A stretch of 64,000 nucleotides of DNA from Candidatus Borkfalkia ceftriaxoniphila (GCF_004134775.1 NZ_SDOZ01000002.1:1152005-1216004), one strand, 5' to 3'; positions 9,133-18,264 are shown, numbered from the stretch's first letter. The notes: generated from the sequence alone by a model not told the origin. A program made the numbers and translations.

Positions 9133-11712
9133 ATGAAAAAAAAGTTACTGGCAATCTTGCTTTCGCTCGTTGCCGTAGTGGCGTTCGCAGGCGTTGCGGT
9201 CACCGCGTCTGCCGCGGGAACGAAAGACGCCGTCACCGTTAAAAACGCGAATTTCGCAACCGATTGGAATATGGTCTTGTTCGAAACGGACACACCGAGC
9301 GGCGCTACCGAGCCTTGGGGCACGGCGGATCCCTCACATATCACCGTGATTGCTCCAGACGGCAGTATTTTGGCGCCGAATGCCGTACATCTGAACAACT
9401 ATATTTACATTGGCGTAAACAATAATACAGAACCCGCCGTTGGTACCACGTTCACCATCCACGCGGGCTATGCGTATACGGCGAACAGCGAAGTAAAGGA
9501 AGATATCACCTGGAAGTACAGCACCCAGGGCGCCACGTTCACGAAAGTAGAGCCGACGGGCGCGGTGGAATCCGTCGCGGTCGCGGGCGAATTGACTGTT
9601 CAGGCGGGCGCAACGGTCCTGGATCTTTCCGCTCTGCGCGGCAAAGCGACCTATGCGGACGGCGAGGTCGTTCCGTTCCTCGTCACAAAAGACATGATAT
9701 CGGGCGAATACGACTTGACGAAAGCGGGCGATTATACCTTGACTTGCACGTACGAGGGAAAGACGGCTTCCGTCAAACTGACGGTGACGCCCTCCGACGA
9801 ACTTCCCGAACTTACCGTAAACAATATCAATTACGACCCGGGTTGGGGCGGATTTCTGATCAATTTCAACGTAAAAGATAAAGTTGATACAGAAAACGTG
9901 GAAGGCAAGGTCGAGAACGTCAAGATCACCAATTCCGTTCGTGAGGACATAAGCGGTGAATTCGACTATATGTATCATGAAACCTATCTTTTTTGTCTGC
10001 ACGGTCCGAACGAAGTGGGAACGGTGATCACCGTTAAAGAAGGATTCGAATTTTCGGGGCATCAGATGAAAGCGGACGTTTCTTATATCTATGCCACGGC
10101 GGGCGCTACCCTCGTCGCATACGATCCCGCCAAGCACGATCCCAAGACGCTTACCATCGACAACAATCCCGAGGACAACGCGGTGCACGTGGGCGGGACC
10201 TTGCAACTGACCGCCACGCTCAACGACGGCGCGGCTTCCACCGTACATTATACCACTTCGGACGCCGAGGTCGCCACCGTCGACGCGACGGGCAAAGTGC
10301 TCGGCGTGAAAGAGGGGACGGCGACCATCACCGCCAAAGCGGGCGATCTGAGCGAAACTTACGAAGTGGAAGTTTTGCCCGAACTCGAAATGAAAGGGCT
10401 GGAATTTGCCACTTCCTATAAAATCTATGTGGAAAAAGGCGGGAAACTTGCTCTTCCCTCGGATTTCACGGCGCACGCCGTATTCGACAATGACGGCAAG
10501 GACGTGTACGGCAGCGATTTTAAACTGAACGAGGAAAACTGCACGCTCTCCGACGTCGATACCGCGACTGTGGGCACGAAAGTTTCCAAAGCGACCGTTT
10601 CGTTCGCGGGTAAACAATATACGCTCGACGTTTCCGTCGAAGTATATGAAGTCATTCCCATGGACATCAAGGAAGTCGCGGTCGTCGAATGGTTCAGTTA
10701 CAGCATTTTCGTACAGTATCCCGACAGCACCGTAAATGTTGCGAATATTACCGATGCGACCTGCATCCCCGATGCGACGAAGTATGTATACACGCGGGCT
10801 GACGGTACCGAAGTAAAGTGCGGTACCTACAATCTCGGCGGCGGCAACGTGGCGATTCTTCCCACATTCTATGACGGAAAACAGGACGCCGATAACTGGA
10901 ACAAGGCTCCCTATATGCAGGAAGGCGACCGCATCACGTTAAAAGCAGGATTCAGCGGCTATATGTGGACGGGCGAACTTGCTCCGACCGAAACGGATAA
11001 CGCCGCCATGAAGGCGGGCACGGGCATGATCGTTCCCGAATGCAGATTGGCGGAAGAAGTGACGTTTGTGTTCGACGGCATGGTCTGGGGCATCTATATC
11101 CCCTATACGGATCTCAAAGTGAACGAAACGGCGACCGTGCAGGTGGGCGATACCGTCAGCCTCGGCGCCGTGCGCGTTCCCGATACCGCGACCGAAGGCA
11201 ACTTCTATTATAAAAGCAGCGACGAGAGCATCGTTACCGTCAACAATAACGGCCGCATCACGGGCGTGAAACAGGGCACCGCCACCGTCACCGTTACCTT
11301 GAAGGACGGCGTCGCGGGCGAAAAGACAAAGACCGTTACCGTGACCGTCACGGACGGCATCGTCGGACTGGAATTTGCGGAAGGCACCGTCCTCACCGTC
11401 AAAAAAGGCACCGAAAAACTCGATCTGAGCGGCTTGACCGCCAACCTCGTCTGGGCGAGCGGCAAGACGGAAAAGGCGGATCTTTCCAAAGCGGAGATCG
11501 TAGGTTACGATAAGGACGCTGCGGGCGAGAGCGAAGTGACCGTGAAAGTGACGGTGGACGGCAAGACGTACCAGGCGCAACTGACCGTAAGGGTGCAGAG
11601 AGGCGGCTGCGGCTCTGTCGCGGAGGCAGGCGCATCCGTATTCGCGGGCGCGGTCATCGCGCTGAGCGCTGCGGCGCTCGTCGTCGGATTCCGTAAAAAG
11701 GCGAAAAAGTAA
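9133..11712 (+). CDS. Large surface protein with repeated Ig-like domains and C-terminal Gly-Cys/TM anchor
   Basis: 859 residues. A signal peptide (Lys-rich, then a hydrophobic stretch ending in TASAAG) is followed by several beta-rich modules. At least two are Big_2-type (one near residues 340-420, another near 660-740, each with the Gly-Thr-Ala-Thr core) and two are Big_3-like. Two related modules end in TQGATF and TAGATL. The C-terminus has GGCGS, a hydrophobic helix and a basic tail RKKAKK. It is probably a cell-surface adhesin or glycan-binding protein. The anchor resembles other tripartite C-terminal sorting signals, but the type is not identified. Confidence 0.75.
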   Translation: MKKKLLAILLSLVAVVAFAGVAVTASAAGTKDAVTVKNANFATDWNMVLFETDTPSGATEPWGTADPSHITVIAPDGSILAPNAVHLNNYIYIGVNNNTEPAVGTTFTIHAGYAYTANSEVKEDITWKYSTQGATFTKVEPTGAVESVAVAGELTVQAGATVLDLSALRGKATYADGEVVPFLVTKDMISGEYDLTKAGDYTLTCTYEGKTASVKLTVTPSDELPELTVNNINYDPGWGGFLINFNVKDKVDTENVEGKVENVKITNSVREDISGEFDYMYHETYLFCLHGPNEVGTVITVKEGFEFSGHQMKADVSYIYATAGATLVAYDPAKHDPKTLTIDNNPEDNAVHVGGTLQLTATLNDGAASTVHYTTSDAEVATVDATGKVLGVKEGTATITAKAGDLSETYEVEVLPELEMKGLEFATSYKIYVEKGGKLALPSDFTAHAVFDNDGKDVYGSDFKLNEENCTLSDVDTATVGTKVSKATVSFAGKQYTLDVSVEVYEVIPMDIKEVAVVEWFSYSIFVQYPDSTVNVANITDATCIPDATKYVYTRADGTEVKCGTYNLGGGNVAILPTFYDGKQDADNWNKAPYMQEGDRITLKAGFSGYMWTGELAPTETDNAAMKAGTGMIVPECRLAEEVTFVFDGMVWGIYIPYTDLKVNETATVQVGDTVSLGAVRVPDTATEGNFYYKSSDESIVTVNNNGRITGVKQGTATVTVTLKDGVAGEKTKTVTVTVTDGIVGLEFAEGTVLTVKKGTEKLDLSGLTANLVWASGKTEKADLSKAEIVGYDKDAAGESEVTVKVTVDGKTYQAQLTVRVQRGGCGSVAEAGASVFAGAVIALSAAALVVGFRKKAKK

Positions 11713-11869
11713 GGACAAACCGCGGCGGCGTTTTCCGCCGCCGCAAAAAAACGAGTATTCCCCCGCGGGGGCGGGAAAATGATAGAAACCGAATAAAAAA
11801 ATTCTGCGGCGACCGTCTTGTCCTTGTCGGACGGGGGCGGTCGCTTTGCATAACTTACGGAGATCGAAA
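11713..11869 (+). other. Intergenic stretch with GC-rich hairpins
   Basis: 157 bases without a gene. They hold a very GC-rich hairpin (11722-11744) followed by A-residues rather than T-residues, so it is oriented as a terminator for the minus strand if anything. A second imperfect hairpin (about 11808-11843) ends in a short T-run. This may reduce read-through from the surface-protein gene into the rhamnosidase gene. Confidence 0.4.
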
Positions 11870-14365
11870 ATGTCGGAATTGATCAATTTCAGAACAGAAT
11901 ACCAGCAGCGGCCGCTTGCCGTTCAATCGCGGACGCCGCATTTTTCCTGGCAATATGAAAAAAGTTTTAAAGGAGAGCAGACATCCTACCGCATACGGGT
12001 GGCGACGAGCGAAAAACTCCTCTATGAGGGCAGTGAGGATATGTGGGACAGCGGCGAAGTCCGCTCCGCCGCGAGCGTCGGCGTACAGTACGGCGGCAGA
12101 CCGCTTTGCTCGCACAGCCGATATTTCGTATGCTGTGAAACAACGGACGGCGAAGGGAATCGCTACCGTTCGCAAATCGCCTCGTTTGAGACCGCTCTGT
12201 ACGAGAAAAGCGACTGGAAGGGGCAATGGGTCTCCGTGCCCGTCAACTTCAACGGCGGCACGCTGCTGTTCCGGAAAGCGATTGCGCTGAAAGATAAAAA
12301 GATCGCGCGTGCGCGCGCATATATCTGCGGCCTCGGTTATCACGAATTTTTCGTGAACGGCAGAAAAATGGGGAATGCGGTGCTCAATCCCGGCGTCACG
12401 GAATACGGCGAGCGCGTTTTCTACTGCGCGTACGAAATGGAAGATCTCGCTGCGGGCAAAAACGTCATCGGCGTGGAAGTGGGCTACGGCTGGCTGGGCG
12501 CGCGCAAACTTCTGGCGCAGATCTACGTGGAGTACGAGGACGGCGAAGTGTACGAGGACCATTCGGGCCCCGGCTACGGCTGGTGGGTAGGCGGCAGCCC
12601 CACCGTGGACAACAGCGTTTACGGCGGCGAAGTGTACGACGCGCGCATCGAGGACAAATATCCTAAAAACTGGAACACGCTCGCGTTCGAGCCTACCTGG
12701 GCGAACGGCTGGATGTACACCATCGCCGCGGCCGCCCCGAACGGGGAATTGGCGGCGCAGGAGATCGAGCCGATCGAGGTGTGCGCGCGCTTTCCCGAAG
12801 TTTCGAGGACGGATATGGGCGGCGGCGTCTATATTGTGGACGTGGGCAAAAACATCGCGGGGTGGCTGAAAATTTCCGTGCGCGGCGAGCGCTGCGCTTC
12901 CGTCACGCTGAAATTCGGCGAACAACTCACCAATGAGGGGTACGTCAACCAACTCAATCTGCGTTCGGCGCGCTGTTCGGATACCTATATCTTAAAGGGC
13001 GACGGTGTGGAAGAGTTCGCGCCGCGGTTCACTTATCACGGGTTCCGCTACGTGCAGGCGGAAATTGCGGGCAAAGCGGAACTTTTGTCCTGCGTGGGCG
13101 AACACGTGCATACCGCCGCGCCCCTGATCGGAGATTTTTCCTGTTCCGACAAGACGCTCAACGCCCTGCACGAGATCGCGGTGCGCACCGAACAGAACAA
13201 CCAGCATTCCATTCTCACCGACTGCCCCCAACGCGACGAGCGGTTTGGCTGGCTCAACGATCTGGGTTCCCGCATTTATCAGACGATGTATAACGTGGAT
13301 ATGTCGCGGTTCATTCCCAAATTTATACGCGATATCACCCACACGCAGACGGCGGAGGGCGGCATCGGCGATACGGCTCCCTATTATACGGGCGGCGTGC
13401 CCGCCGATCCCGTGTGCGTCATTTATCCGCTGCTCGCGGATTACGCGTACCGTTATTACGGCGACAGGGCGACCGCCGCGGCGGAATATGCTTCGATCCG
13501 CAAATGGGTGGAATATCTTTTGTCGCGCTCTCAAAATTATATCATGGAATATTCCTATTACGGCGACTGGGTCACGCCGTTTGCGGACGTGCGCGCGGAC
13601 AATCTGTACGTATCTTCGCTGTATCTTTTGTGGCATCTCAAAGAGATGCGCCGCCTCGCCGTGATCGTCGGCAACGCGGAGGACGAAGCGCAGTACGGCG
13701 ATCATGCCGAGCGTTGCGCCGCCGCGCTGCACGAAAAATATTTCGACGAAAAGACCTTTGATTACTGCGGCGGCACGCAGACGGAAAACGCTCTCGCGCT
13801 GTCTTTGGGCATCGTGCCCGAAGCGTTCCGTTCGCGCGTTGCGGAAAATATTTACCGCGACGCGGTCGGGCGCGGCCATCACTGCACGAGCGGCAATATC
13901 GGCTACCGCCACGTCTTTTACGTGCTCGCCGAATACGGCTATGCCGACGAGGTCGTCAATATACTGAAAAATCCCGCGTATCCCGGCTGGGGTTACATGA
14001 TGGAAAACGACGCGACCAGCGTCTGGGAGCGCTGGGAAGCGGAAATGCAGAACGAAATGCATTCTTTCAACCATCCCATGTTCGGCAGTTACGACGCGTT
14101 CCTGTACCGCTATTTAGGCGGCATCGACGTCGCGGAAGACGCGTTCGCGTGCGATAAGATCCGCATCGCGCCCGTATTTACCCGACTCGTCGATCACGTT
14201 TCGGCGTCGATGAAGACGGTGCGGGGCGAAATCGTTTCAAAGTGGAAGAGAGAAAACGGCAGGATCAGCGTGCATATCGAAGTGCCGCCCCAGACGAGCG
14301 CGGAAATTTGTCTTGGCAAAAATATTTACCGCGTAGGCGGCGGTTCCTACGATTACGCCGTATAG
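11870..14365 (+). CDS. GH78 alpha-L-rhamnosidase
   Basis: 831-residue enzyme releasing terminal alpha-L-rhamnose by inversion. N-terminal jelly-roll domains (with GYHEFFVNG and VGYGWLG) precede an alpha/alpha-barrel. The family signature DCPQRDERFGW spans Asp456-Glu457, the region of the general acid. A second conserved segment, TSVWERWE, and a C-terminal beta-domain follow. No signal peptide is seen, so it should act inside the cell on imported rhamnosides. Start: ATG at 11870 with CGGAG upstream; the in-frame TTG at 11846 lacks a ribosome site. The SGNH lipoprotein gene follows after 18 bases. Confidence 0.93.
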   Translation: MSELINFRTEYQQRPLAVQSRTPHFSWQYEKSFKGEQTSYRIRVATSEKLLYEGSEDMWDSGEVRSAASVGVQYGGRPLCSHSRYFVCCETTDGEGNRYRSQIASFETALYEKSDWKGQWVSVPVNFNGGTLLFRKAIALKDKKIARARAYICGLGYHEFFVNGRKMGNAVLNPGVTEYGERVFYCAYEMEDLAAGKNVIGVEVGYGWLGARKLLAQIYVEYEDGEVYEDHSGPGYGWWVGGSPTVDNSVYGGEVYDARIEDKYPKNWNTLAFEPTWANGWMYTIAAAAPNGELAAQEIEPIEVCARFPEVSRTDMGGGVYIVDVGKNIAGWLKISVRGERCASVTLKFGEQLTNEGYVNQLNLRSARCSDTYILKGDGVEEFAPRFTYHGFRYVQAEIAGKAELLSCVGEHVHTAAPLIGDFSCSDKTLNALHEIAVRTEQNNQHSILTDCPQRDERFGWLNDLGSRIYQTMYNVDMSRFIPKFIRDITHTQTAEGGIGDTAPYYTGGVPADPVCVIYPLLADYAYRYYGDRATAAAEYASIRKWVEYLLSRSQNYIMEYSYYGDWVTPFADVRADNLYVSSLYLLWHLKEMRRLAVIVGNAEDEAQYGDHAERCAAALHEKYFDEKTFDYCGGTQTENALALSLGIVPEAFRSRVAENIYRDAVGRGHHCTSGNIGYRHVFYVLAEYGYADEVVNILKNPAYPGWGYMMENDATSVWERWEAEMQNEMHSFNHPMFGSYDAFLYRYLGGIDVAEDAFACDKIRIAPVFTRLVDHVSASMKTVRGEIVSKWKRENGRISVHIEVPPQTSAEICLGKNIYRVGGGSYDYAV

Positions 14366-14383
14366 ACGGGTAGTGAGAGAAAA

Positions 14384-15583
14384 ATGAAAAAAGGTTTGAG
14401 AGCCGCCTTCGCGGGGCTGCTGTGCGCAATCGTTCTTTGCGGTTGCGTCTCCGCCCCGCACGATGACGATCTGGCGGAAAGGGGAGATTGGATGCCGTAC
14501 GATTCATATAGTCTTGAAACCTGGCTGCGCCCTGTCTGGCACACCCGCGAAATGTATAACGAAACGGTCCTGTTCGTGGGCGAAGAGGACGAAGCGCCGC
14601 TATTGTACCGCCCCGCGGAAATCAGGTCTGTGCGCAGTTACGGGCTGAACGTCGAATATACGGAGGGGAAAGATTATATCCTCACCGAAGAGGGCAAAAT
14701 CAGGCGCCTTCGCGGCTCCGCGATCCCGTATTTTGAAACGGACGAATATTACAGAAAGGAGCCCGACAGCGTGCCTGTCGCCGTTTTCGGCAAGTACGCC
14801 GCAGGATTTCAGGAAAACCGCTATATCAAATACGGCGAAAAGGATACCTTTACTTCCCGCCAGATCGCCGTGACCTACGCGCACGACTGTGTCTGGGAAG
14901 GGAGTATTCCCGAGGATAAGAGCGATCGGGCGGGCAAGTTTTTGAAAAAACTGGAAGGGGAAAAGGCCGCAAAGATCGTCTTTTACGGCGACAGCATCAC
15001 CGCGGGCTGCAACGCGAGCGGCACCGAGTACGGCGGCAATACTTTGCCCTATACGCCCTCCTACGCGCAAATGGTCGCAAGTTCTCTGGAAGATAAGTAT
15101 GCGGCAAAAATCGAATGCGTCAATACCTCCCTCGGCGGCGCGAACACTGAATGGGGGTTGGAGAACGTGGAAAAAAATGTGATCTCCCATGCGCCCGACC
15201 TCGTCGTGATCGCGTTCGGCATGAACGACGCCGATCTCACGGTAGCAAAATATAAGCGGATGATCTCCGAAATGATCGACAAGATACACGCGGCAATTCC
15301 CGACTGCGCTGTCGTCGCGGTGGCGACGAGCGTACCCAACAACGAAACGGAATGGTTTTACGGCAATCAAAAGGAGTACGTTGCGGGGCTGAAAGCGCTG
15401 GAACGGGAGGAAAAATACGATTTCGTCGCGGTCGCGGACATGACCGCCATGCATCTCGACCTGTTAAAAGCCAAACGTTTCCGCGACATGACGGGAAACA
15501 ACGTCAACCATCCCAACGATTTTCTCGCGCGCGTCTACGCGCAGGTCGTTTTACAGACGGTTGCGGGCGATAACTACATTTAA
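14384..15583 (+). CDS. SGNH/GDSL-type esterase lipoprotein
   Basis: 399-residue lipoprotein (Cys in LCGC). An N-terminal beta-rich domain containing GKIRRLRGSAIPYF is followed by the SGNH domain. Block I is GDSITAGC (Ser204), block III is GMNDADL, and the C-terminal His376 lies in VNHPND. The same two-domain plan occurs in the truncated protein at 2-733 and in the cytoplasmic paralogue at 38486-39466. Probably a glycan de-esterase acting at the cell surface. It closes the first glycan operon. Confidence 0.87.
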   Translation: MKKGLRAAFAGLLCAIVLCGCVSAPHDDDLAERGDWMPYDSYSLETWLRPVWHTREMYNETVLFVGEEDEAPLLYRPAEIRSVRSYGLNVEYTEGKDYILTEEGKIRRLRGSAIPYFETDEYYRKEPDSVPVAVFGKYAAGFQENRYIKYGEKDTFTSRQIAVTYAHDCVWEGSIPEDKSDRAGKFLKKLEGEKAAKIVFYGDSITAGCNASGTEYGGNTLPYTPSYAQMVASSLEDKYAAKIECVNTSLGGANTEWGLENVEKNVISHAPDLVVIAFGMNDADLTVAKYKRMISEMIDKIHAAIPDCAVVAVATSVPNNETEWFYGNQKEYVAGLKALEREEKYDFVAVADMTAMHLDLLKAKRFRDMTGNNVNHPNDFLARVYAQVVLQTVAGDNYI

Positions 15584-15672
15584 ATCCGACAGCGCACCGC
15601 ACTTGCGGTGCGCTGTTGACAGATGAGGGAAGGAATGGTATACTGGACATAATAATTTGAAAGAGGAAGAGC

Positions 15673-16902
15673 ATGCCGTACAGCGAACTGATCAAAAATT
15701 TCGGACGCATACGCGAATATGTGCGGGAATTTTACGTTTACGGGTTCAAAAGCCGCGAAAATTTTTCTATGAAGAGCGCGCGCTCCTACGACGACGAGCG
15801 GCGGCGCGTCGAGAGTTGGTTGGGCGACTTTGTCGGCTCCTGCCGCACCGTGGAGGGCAAAAGCGTGTTTTTGGAGATCGACAGCCGTGTCGTCAGCCGC
15901 AATCCGCTCTATCATGCATGGAAGGCGAAAAGTTTCACCGACGGCGACGTGACGCTGCATTTCATTCTCTTCGATATTCTCGCCGATTACGAAACCGCGC
16001 TTCCTCTTCCCGAAATCATGGAAAAGATCGACCGATACCTCGCCGCGTTCCGCAATCCCAAAACTTTCGACGAATCGACGGTGCGGAAAAAACTCAAAGA
16101 ATACGTCGCGGAAGGTATTTTGGAAACGGAAAAACGCGGCAAAGCGCTCCTGTACCGCCGCGCGGCGTCGGTCCCTCTGCCCGACGAAAATGTTCTGGAC
16201 CTCTTTTCGGAAATCGCGCCCTGCGGCGTGATCGGCTCCTTTCTTCTCGATAAAACGGACGCGCGCGAAGCGCCGTTCGTTTTCAAACATCATTATATCA
16301 CGCAGGCGCTGGACAGCGAGATCCTCTGTTCTCTCTTTTGCGCCATGCACGAAAAGAGGCGCGTAGAAATCGAGAGCGTCAACCGGAATACGGGCGCGAA
16401 GAGTCGGAACGCGGTCGTGCCCCTGCGCATATTCATCAGCGTGCAGAACGGCCGACAATATCTTCTGGCGTACAATCTGCGGCTGAAAAGAATGAAGCCG
16501 TACAGGCTGGACAATATTCTGACCGTCGTCGCGAAAGAGTGCTTTGAAAAGTTCGATGCGCTCCGTAAGACGCTGGACGGCATGCAGCCGCGCATGTGGG
16601 GCGTGAGCATGCGGGGCAGAGGCAACGGGACGGAGCACGTAGAATTCACCGTGCGTTACGGGGAAGACGAAGAGTACATACACCGCCGCCTGGAACGTGA
16701 AAAGCGCTGCGGCCGCGTGGAGAAGATCGACGAACATACGAGCAGGTTTTCCGCCGACGTGTACGACGCGGAGGAGATGATCCCCTGGATCCGCACCTTT
16801 ATCTGCCGTATCGTATCGCTCAAATTTTCCGATAAAGAACTGGAAACGCGGTTTAAAAACGATCTGCGCGCGACGTACGCGTTATACGGAGAGGACGAAT
16901 GA
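15673..16902 (+). CDS. WYL-domain transcriptional regulator (first of pair)
   Basis: 409-residue regulator. The N-terminal half has winged-helix-like segments (about 40-165). The WYL core lies near residues 245-290, with RQYLLAYNLRLKRMKPYRLD; the family Trp-Tyr-Leu is represented by Gln-Tyr-Leu. A WCX-like C-terminal extension follows. WYL proteins bind nucleic acids or small ligands and often control stress, RNA-repair or defence genes. Start: ATG at 15673 behind AGAGGAAG. Its stop overlaps the next WYL gene (ATGA), so the two are co-translated. The pair sits directly upstream of the tRNA-like RNA, slipin and rtcB block, which makes those genes likely targets. Confidence 0.85.
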   Translation: MPYSELIKNFGRIREYVREFYVYGFKSRENFSMKSARSYDDERRRVESWLGDFVGSCRTVEGKSVFLEIDSRVVSRNPLYHAWKAKSFTDGDVTLHFILFDILADYETALPLPEIMEKIDRYLAAFRNPKTFDESTVRKKLKEYVAEGILETEKRGKALLYRRAASVPLPDENVLDLFSEIAPCGVIGSFLLDKTDAREAPFVFKHHYITQALDSEILCSLFCAMHEKRRVEIESVNRNTGAKSRNAVVPLRIFISVQNGRQYLLAYNLRLKRMKPYRLDNILTVVAKECFEKFDALRKTLDGMQPRMWGVSMRGRGNGTEHVEFTVRYGEDEEYIHRRLEREKRCGRVEKIDEHTSRFSADVYDAEEMIPWIRTFICRIVSLKFSDKELETRFKNDLRATYALYGEDE

Positions 16903-17810
16903 TATTCAGCGAACTGTACGGCAGTTATTATAACGTCGTCGCCAAGATTCTGAAAGCGGCGCTCGATCATCCCGTGACGGAAGAGGAAATGCGCGGGGTC
17001 GTCCGCGCGTATGCCTTTTCGGAAAGCGTGCTCGCCATCGTCCCCGCACTGCGGGAAGAGCGGTGGCAGTTGTTGGACGAAAGGGGGAAAACCCCGCTCG
17101 AACATATGCCCGAAATGCCGCTCACGCTCCTGCAAAAGCGCTGGTTGCAGGCGATCCGCCTCGATCCGCGCATCCGCCTGTTCGGCGGGAAGATCGAAGA
17201 TTTTGGCGTGGAACCGCTGTTTACGCCCGACGACGTGTACGTGTTCGACAAATACGCGGACGGAGATCCCTATCAAGATGAGAACTATATCCGTAATTTC
17301 CGCGTCATCCTGGACGCGATCGGGCGCAAAATTCCCCTCAAAATCGACGTGTTGAACAGAAAAGGGGAGCCTTTGCGCGTGAACGTCTTTCCCGAACGGC
17401 TGGAATATTCGGAAAAGGACGATAAGTTCCGTCTGATCTCCTCGCATTGCCGATACGGGAATATCCTCAATCTCGCGCGCATCGTTTCCGTCAAAACGTG
17501 CCAAGGGCAGACCATTTCCGCCGAAGGGAAGGGACGGCCGCGGTCGAAACGGCGCGTCGCTCTGGAACTTTTCGACGAGCGCAACGCGTTGGAGCGCGTC
17601 GTGCTGCATTTCGCGCATTTCGAAAAGGAAACGCGCAGGCTCGGCGATACGCGCTACCGCCTGGAAATTTTATACGACGCGGAGGACGAAACGGAGATCG
17701 TCATACGGGTGCTGTCCTTCGGACCGCTCGTCAAAGTCGTCGCGCCGCAAAGTTTCGCGGCGCTCATCACAGAAAGATTGAAAATGCAAAAAAGTTGCGG
17801 ACTCTTTTAG
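16899..17810 (+). CDS. WYL-domain transcriptional regulator (second of pair)
   Basis: 303-residue partner of the preceding regulator. The WYL-like region is near residues 145-200 (KIDVLNRKGEPL through RYGNILNLARIVSVK). It has no obvious N-terminal winged helix as clear as that of its neighbour. Adjacent unequal WYL pairs are known, PafBC being the best example, and act as heterodimers; that is only an analogy here. The last codons overlap the stem of an intrinsic terminator at 17792-17827. Confidence 0.82.
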   Translation: MIFSELYGSYYNVVAKILKAALDHPVTEEEMRGVVRAYAFSESVLAIVPALREERWQLLDERGKTPLEHMPEMPLTLLQKRWLQAIRLDPRIRLFGGKIEDFGVEPLFTPDDVYVFDKYADGDPYQDENYIRNFRVILDAIGRKIPLKIDVLNRKGEPLRVNVFPERLEYSEKDDKFRLISSHCRYGNILNLARIVSVKTCQGQTISAEGKGRPRSKRRVALELFDERNALERVVLHFAHFEKETRRLGDTRYRLEILYDAEDETEIVIRVLSFGPLVKVVAPQSFAALITERLKMQKSCGLF

Positions 17811-17827
17811 AGTTCGCAACTTTTTTT
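17792..17827 (+). terminator. Intrinsic terminator of the WYL pair
   Basis: A 14-bp stem (AAGTTGCGGACTCT paired with AGAGTTCGCAACTT, one G-T pair) with a short TT loop is followed by seven T. The stem includes the stop codon of the second WYL gene. It separates the regulators from the gene-free region before the slipin gene. Confidence 0.9.
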
Positions 17828-17829
17828 CC

Positions 17830-17858
17830 GTGATAATTTCCAGATTCTGTAATAAAAT
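17830..17858 (+). promoter_or_regulatory. Candidate promoter for the tRNA-like RNA
   Basis: GTGATA (4 of 6 matches to the -35 consensus) is separated by 17 bases from TAAAAT (5 of 6 to -10). Initiation would be near 17865, just downstream of the WYL terminator. Sequence-based prediction only. Confidence 0.45.
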
Positions 17859-17864
17859 ACTCAT

Positions 17865-18099
17865 GCGAGTCGGTTCTGCGTGTGTATGAACGAATCACTG
17901 TGGTGCGTCAGGATCTTCCGAAACGCATGCCAAAGACGGAAACGCGGCCCGCGCTTTTTCGTAGGTTCGAATCCTACCGTACGTGTCAGACGTATGCCAG
18001 CGGTTTGGTATTCGCCGCGAAAGCGGCAAAAGAGATGCGCGCGGTTTCGCGCGCGACAAAGTGAAAAGACCGTTCTGTCGGGAGAAAAAACTTTTTTTT
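17865..18099 (+). ncRNA. Candidate tRNA-mimic (Y-RNA-like) RNA upstream of slipin-rtcB
   Basis: This stretch has no credible gene but strong RNA structure. In order: a hairpin at about 17903-17928; a perfect T-arm (17961-17977: 5-bp stem, loop TTCGAAT); immediately a 7-bp hairpin with loop GTCAG (17978-17996), the size of an acceptor stem; then a D-arm-like hairpin with the 8-base loop AGCGGTTT (17997-18008). CGCGGC (17943-17948) can pair with GCCGCG (18014-18019) to close a cloverleaf-like junction. A GNRA hairpin (18014-18027) and a 7-bp GC hairpin (18037-18054) follow, then eight T at 18092-18099. T-arm, acceptor, D-arm is the order expected when the anticodon arm is opened, as in bacterial Y RNAs (YrlA). 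Boundaries are uncertain. Confidence 0.5.
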
Positions 18100-18264
18100 C
18101 GACAATGCGCGCCCCGCCCTGCCTGAAAACGGATACCGCGTCGCGAAAACGGACGCCGGAAAAACAACTTCCCGCGGCCGCGGCCGCCCGCTCAAATTTT
18201 CAGCCGCGCGGCGCGTTGGAACGGTCGTATTCCGCATCAAAACTCTATCGGAGGTACATATAAT
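18100..18264 (+). other. Gene-free leader of the slipin-rtcB operon
   Basis: GC-rich stretch with the palindrome CGCGGCCGCGGCCG near 18173-18186. No convincing promoter was recognised. An ORF covering much of 17880-18263 lacks a ribosome site and cuts through the RNA hairpins, so it is not called. The operon may be read from the promoter at 17830. Confidence 0.3.

Noticed and set aside
17961..17977. An ordinary tRNA gene ending at this T-arm
   Set aside because: No 5' acceptor strand, D-arm or anticodon arm lies upstream in the normal order, and no CCA follows. The other tRNA-like parts lie downstream, so a permuted mimic fits better. A tRNA-end attachment site was considered, but no integrase or second copy is present.
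18079..18085. Long-range stem between 17914-17921 and 18078-18085
   Set aside because: Eight pairs including a wobble are expected by chance in a region of this size, so it is not claimed as the terminal Y-RNA stem.
17880..18263. 127-codon ORF before the slipin gene
   Set aside because: No ribosome site, odd Arg/Lys-rich composition, and it runs through all the RNA hairpins of the tRNA-like region.
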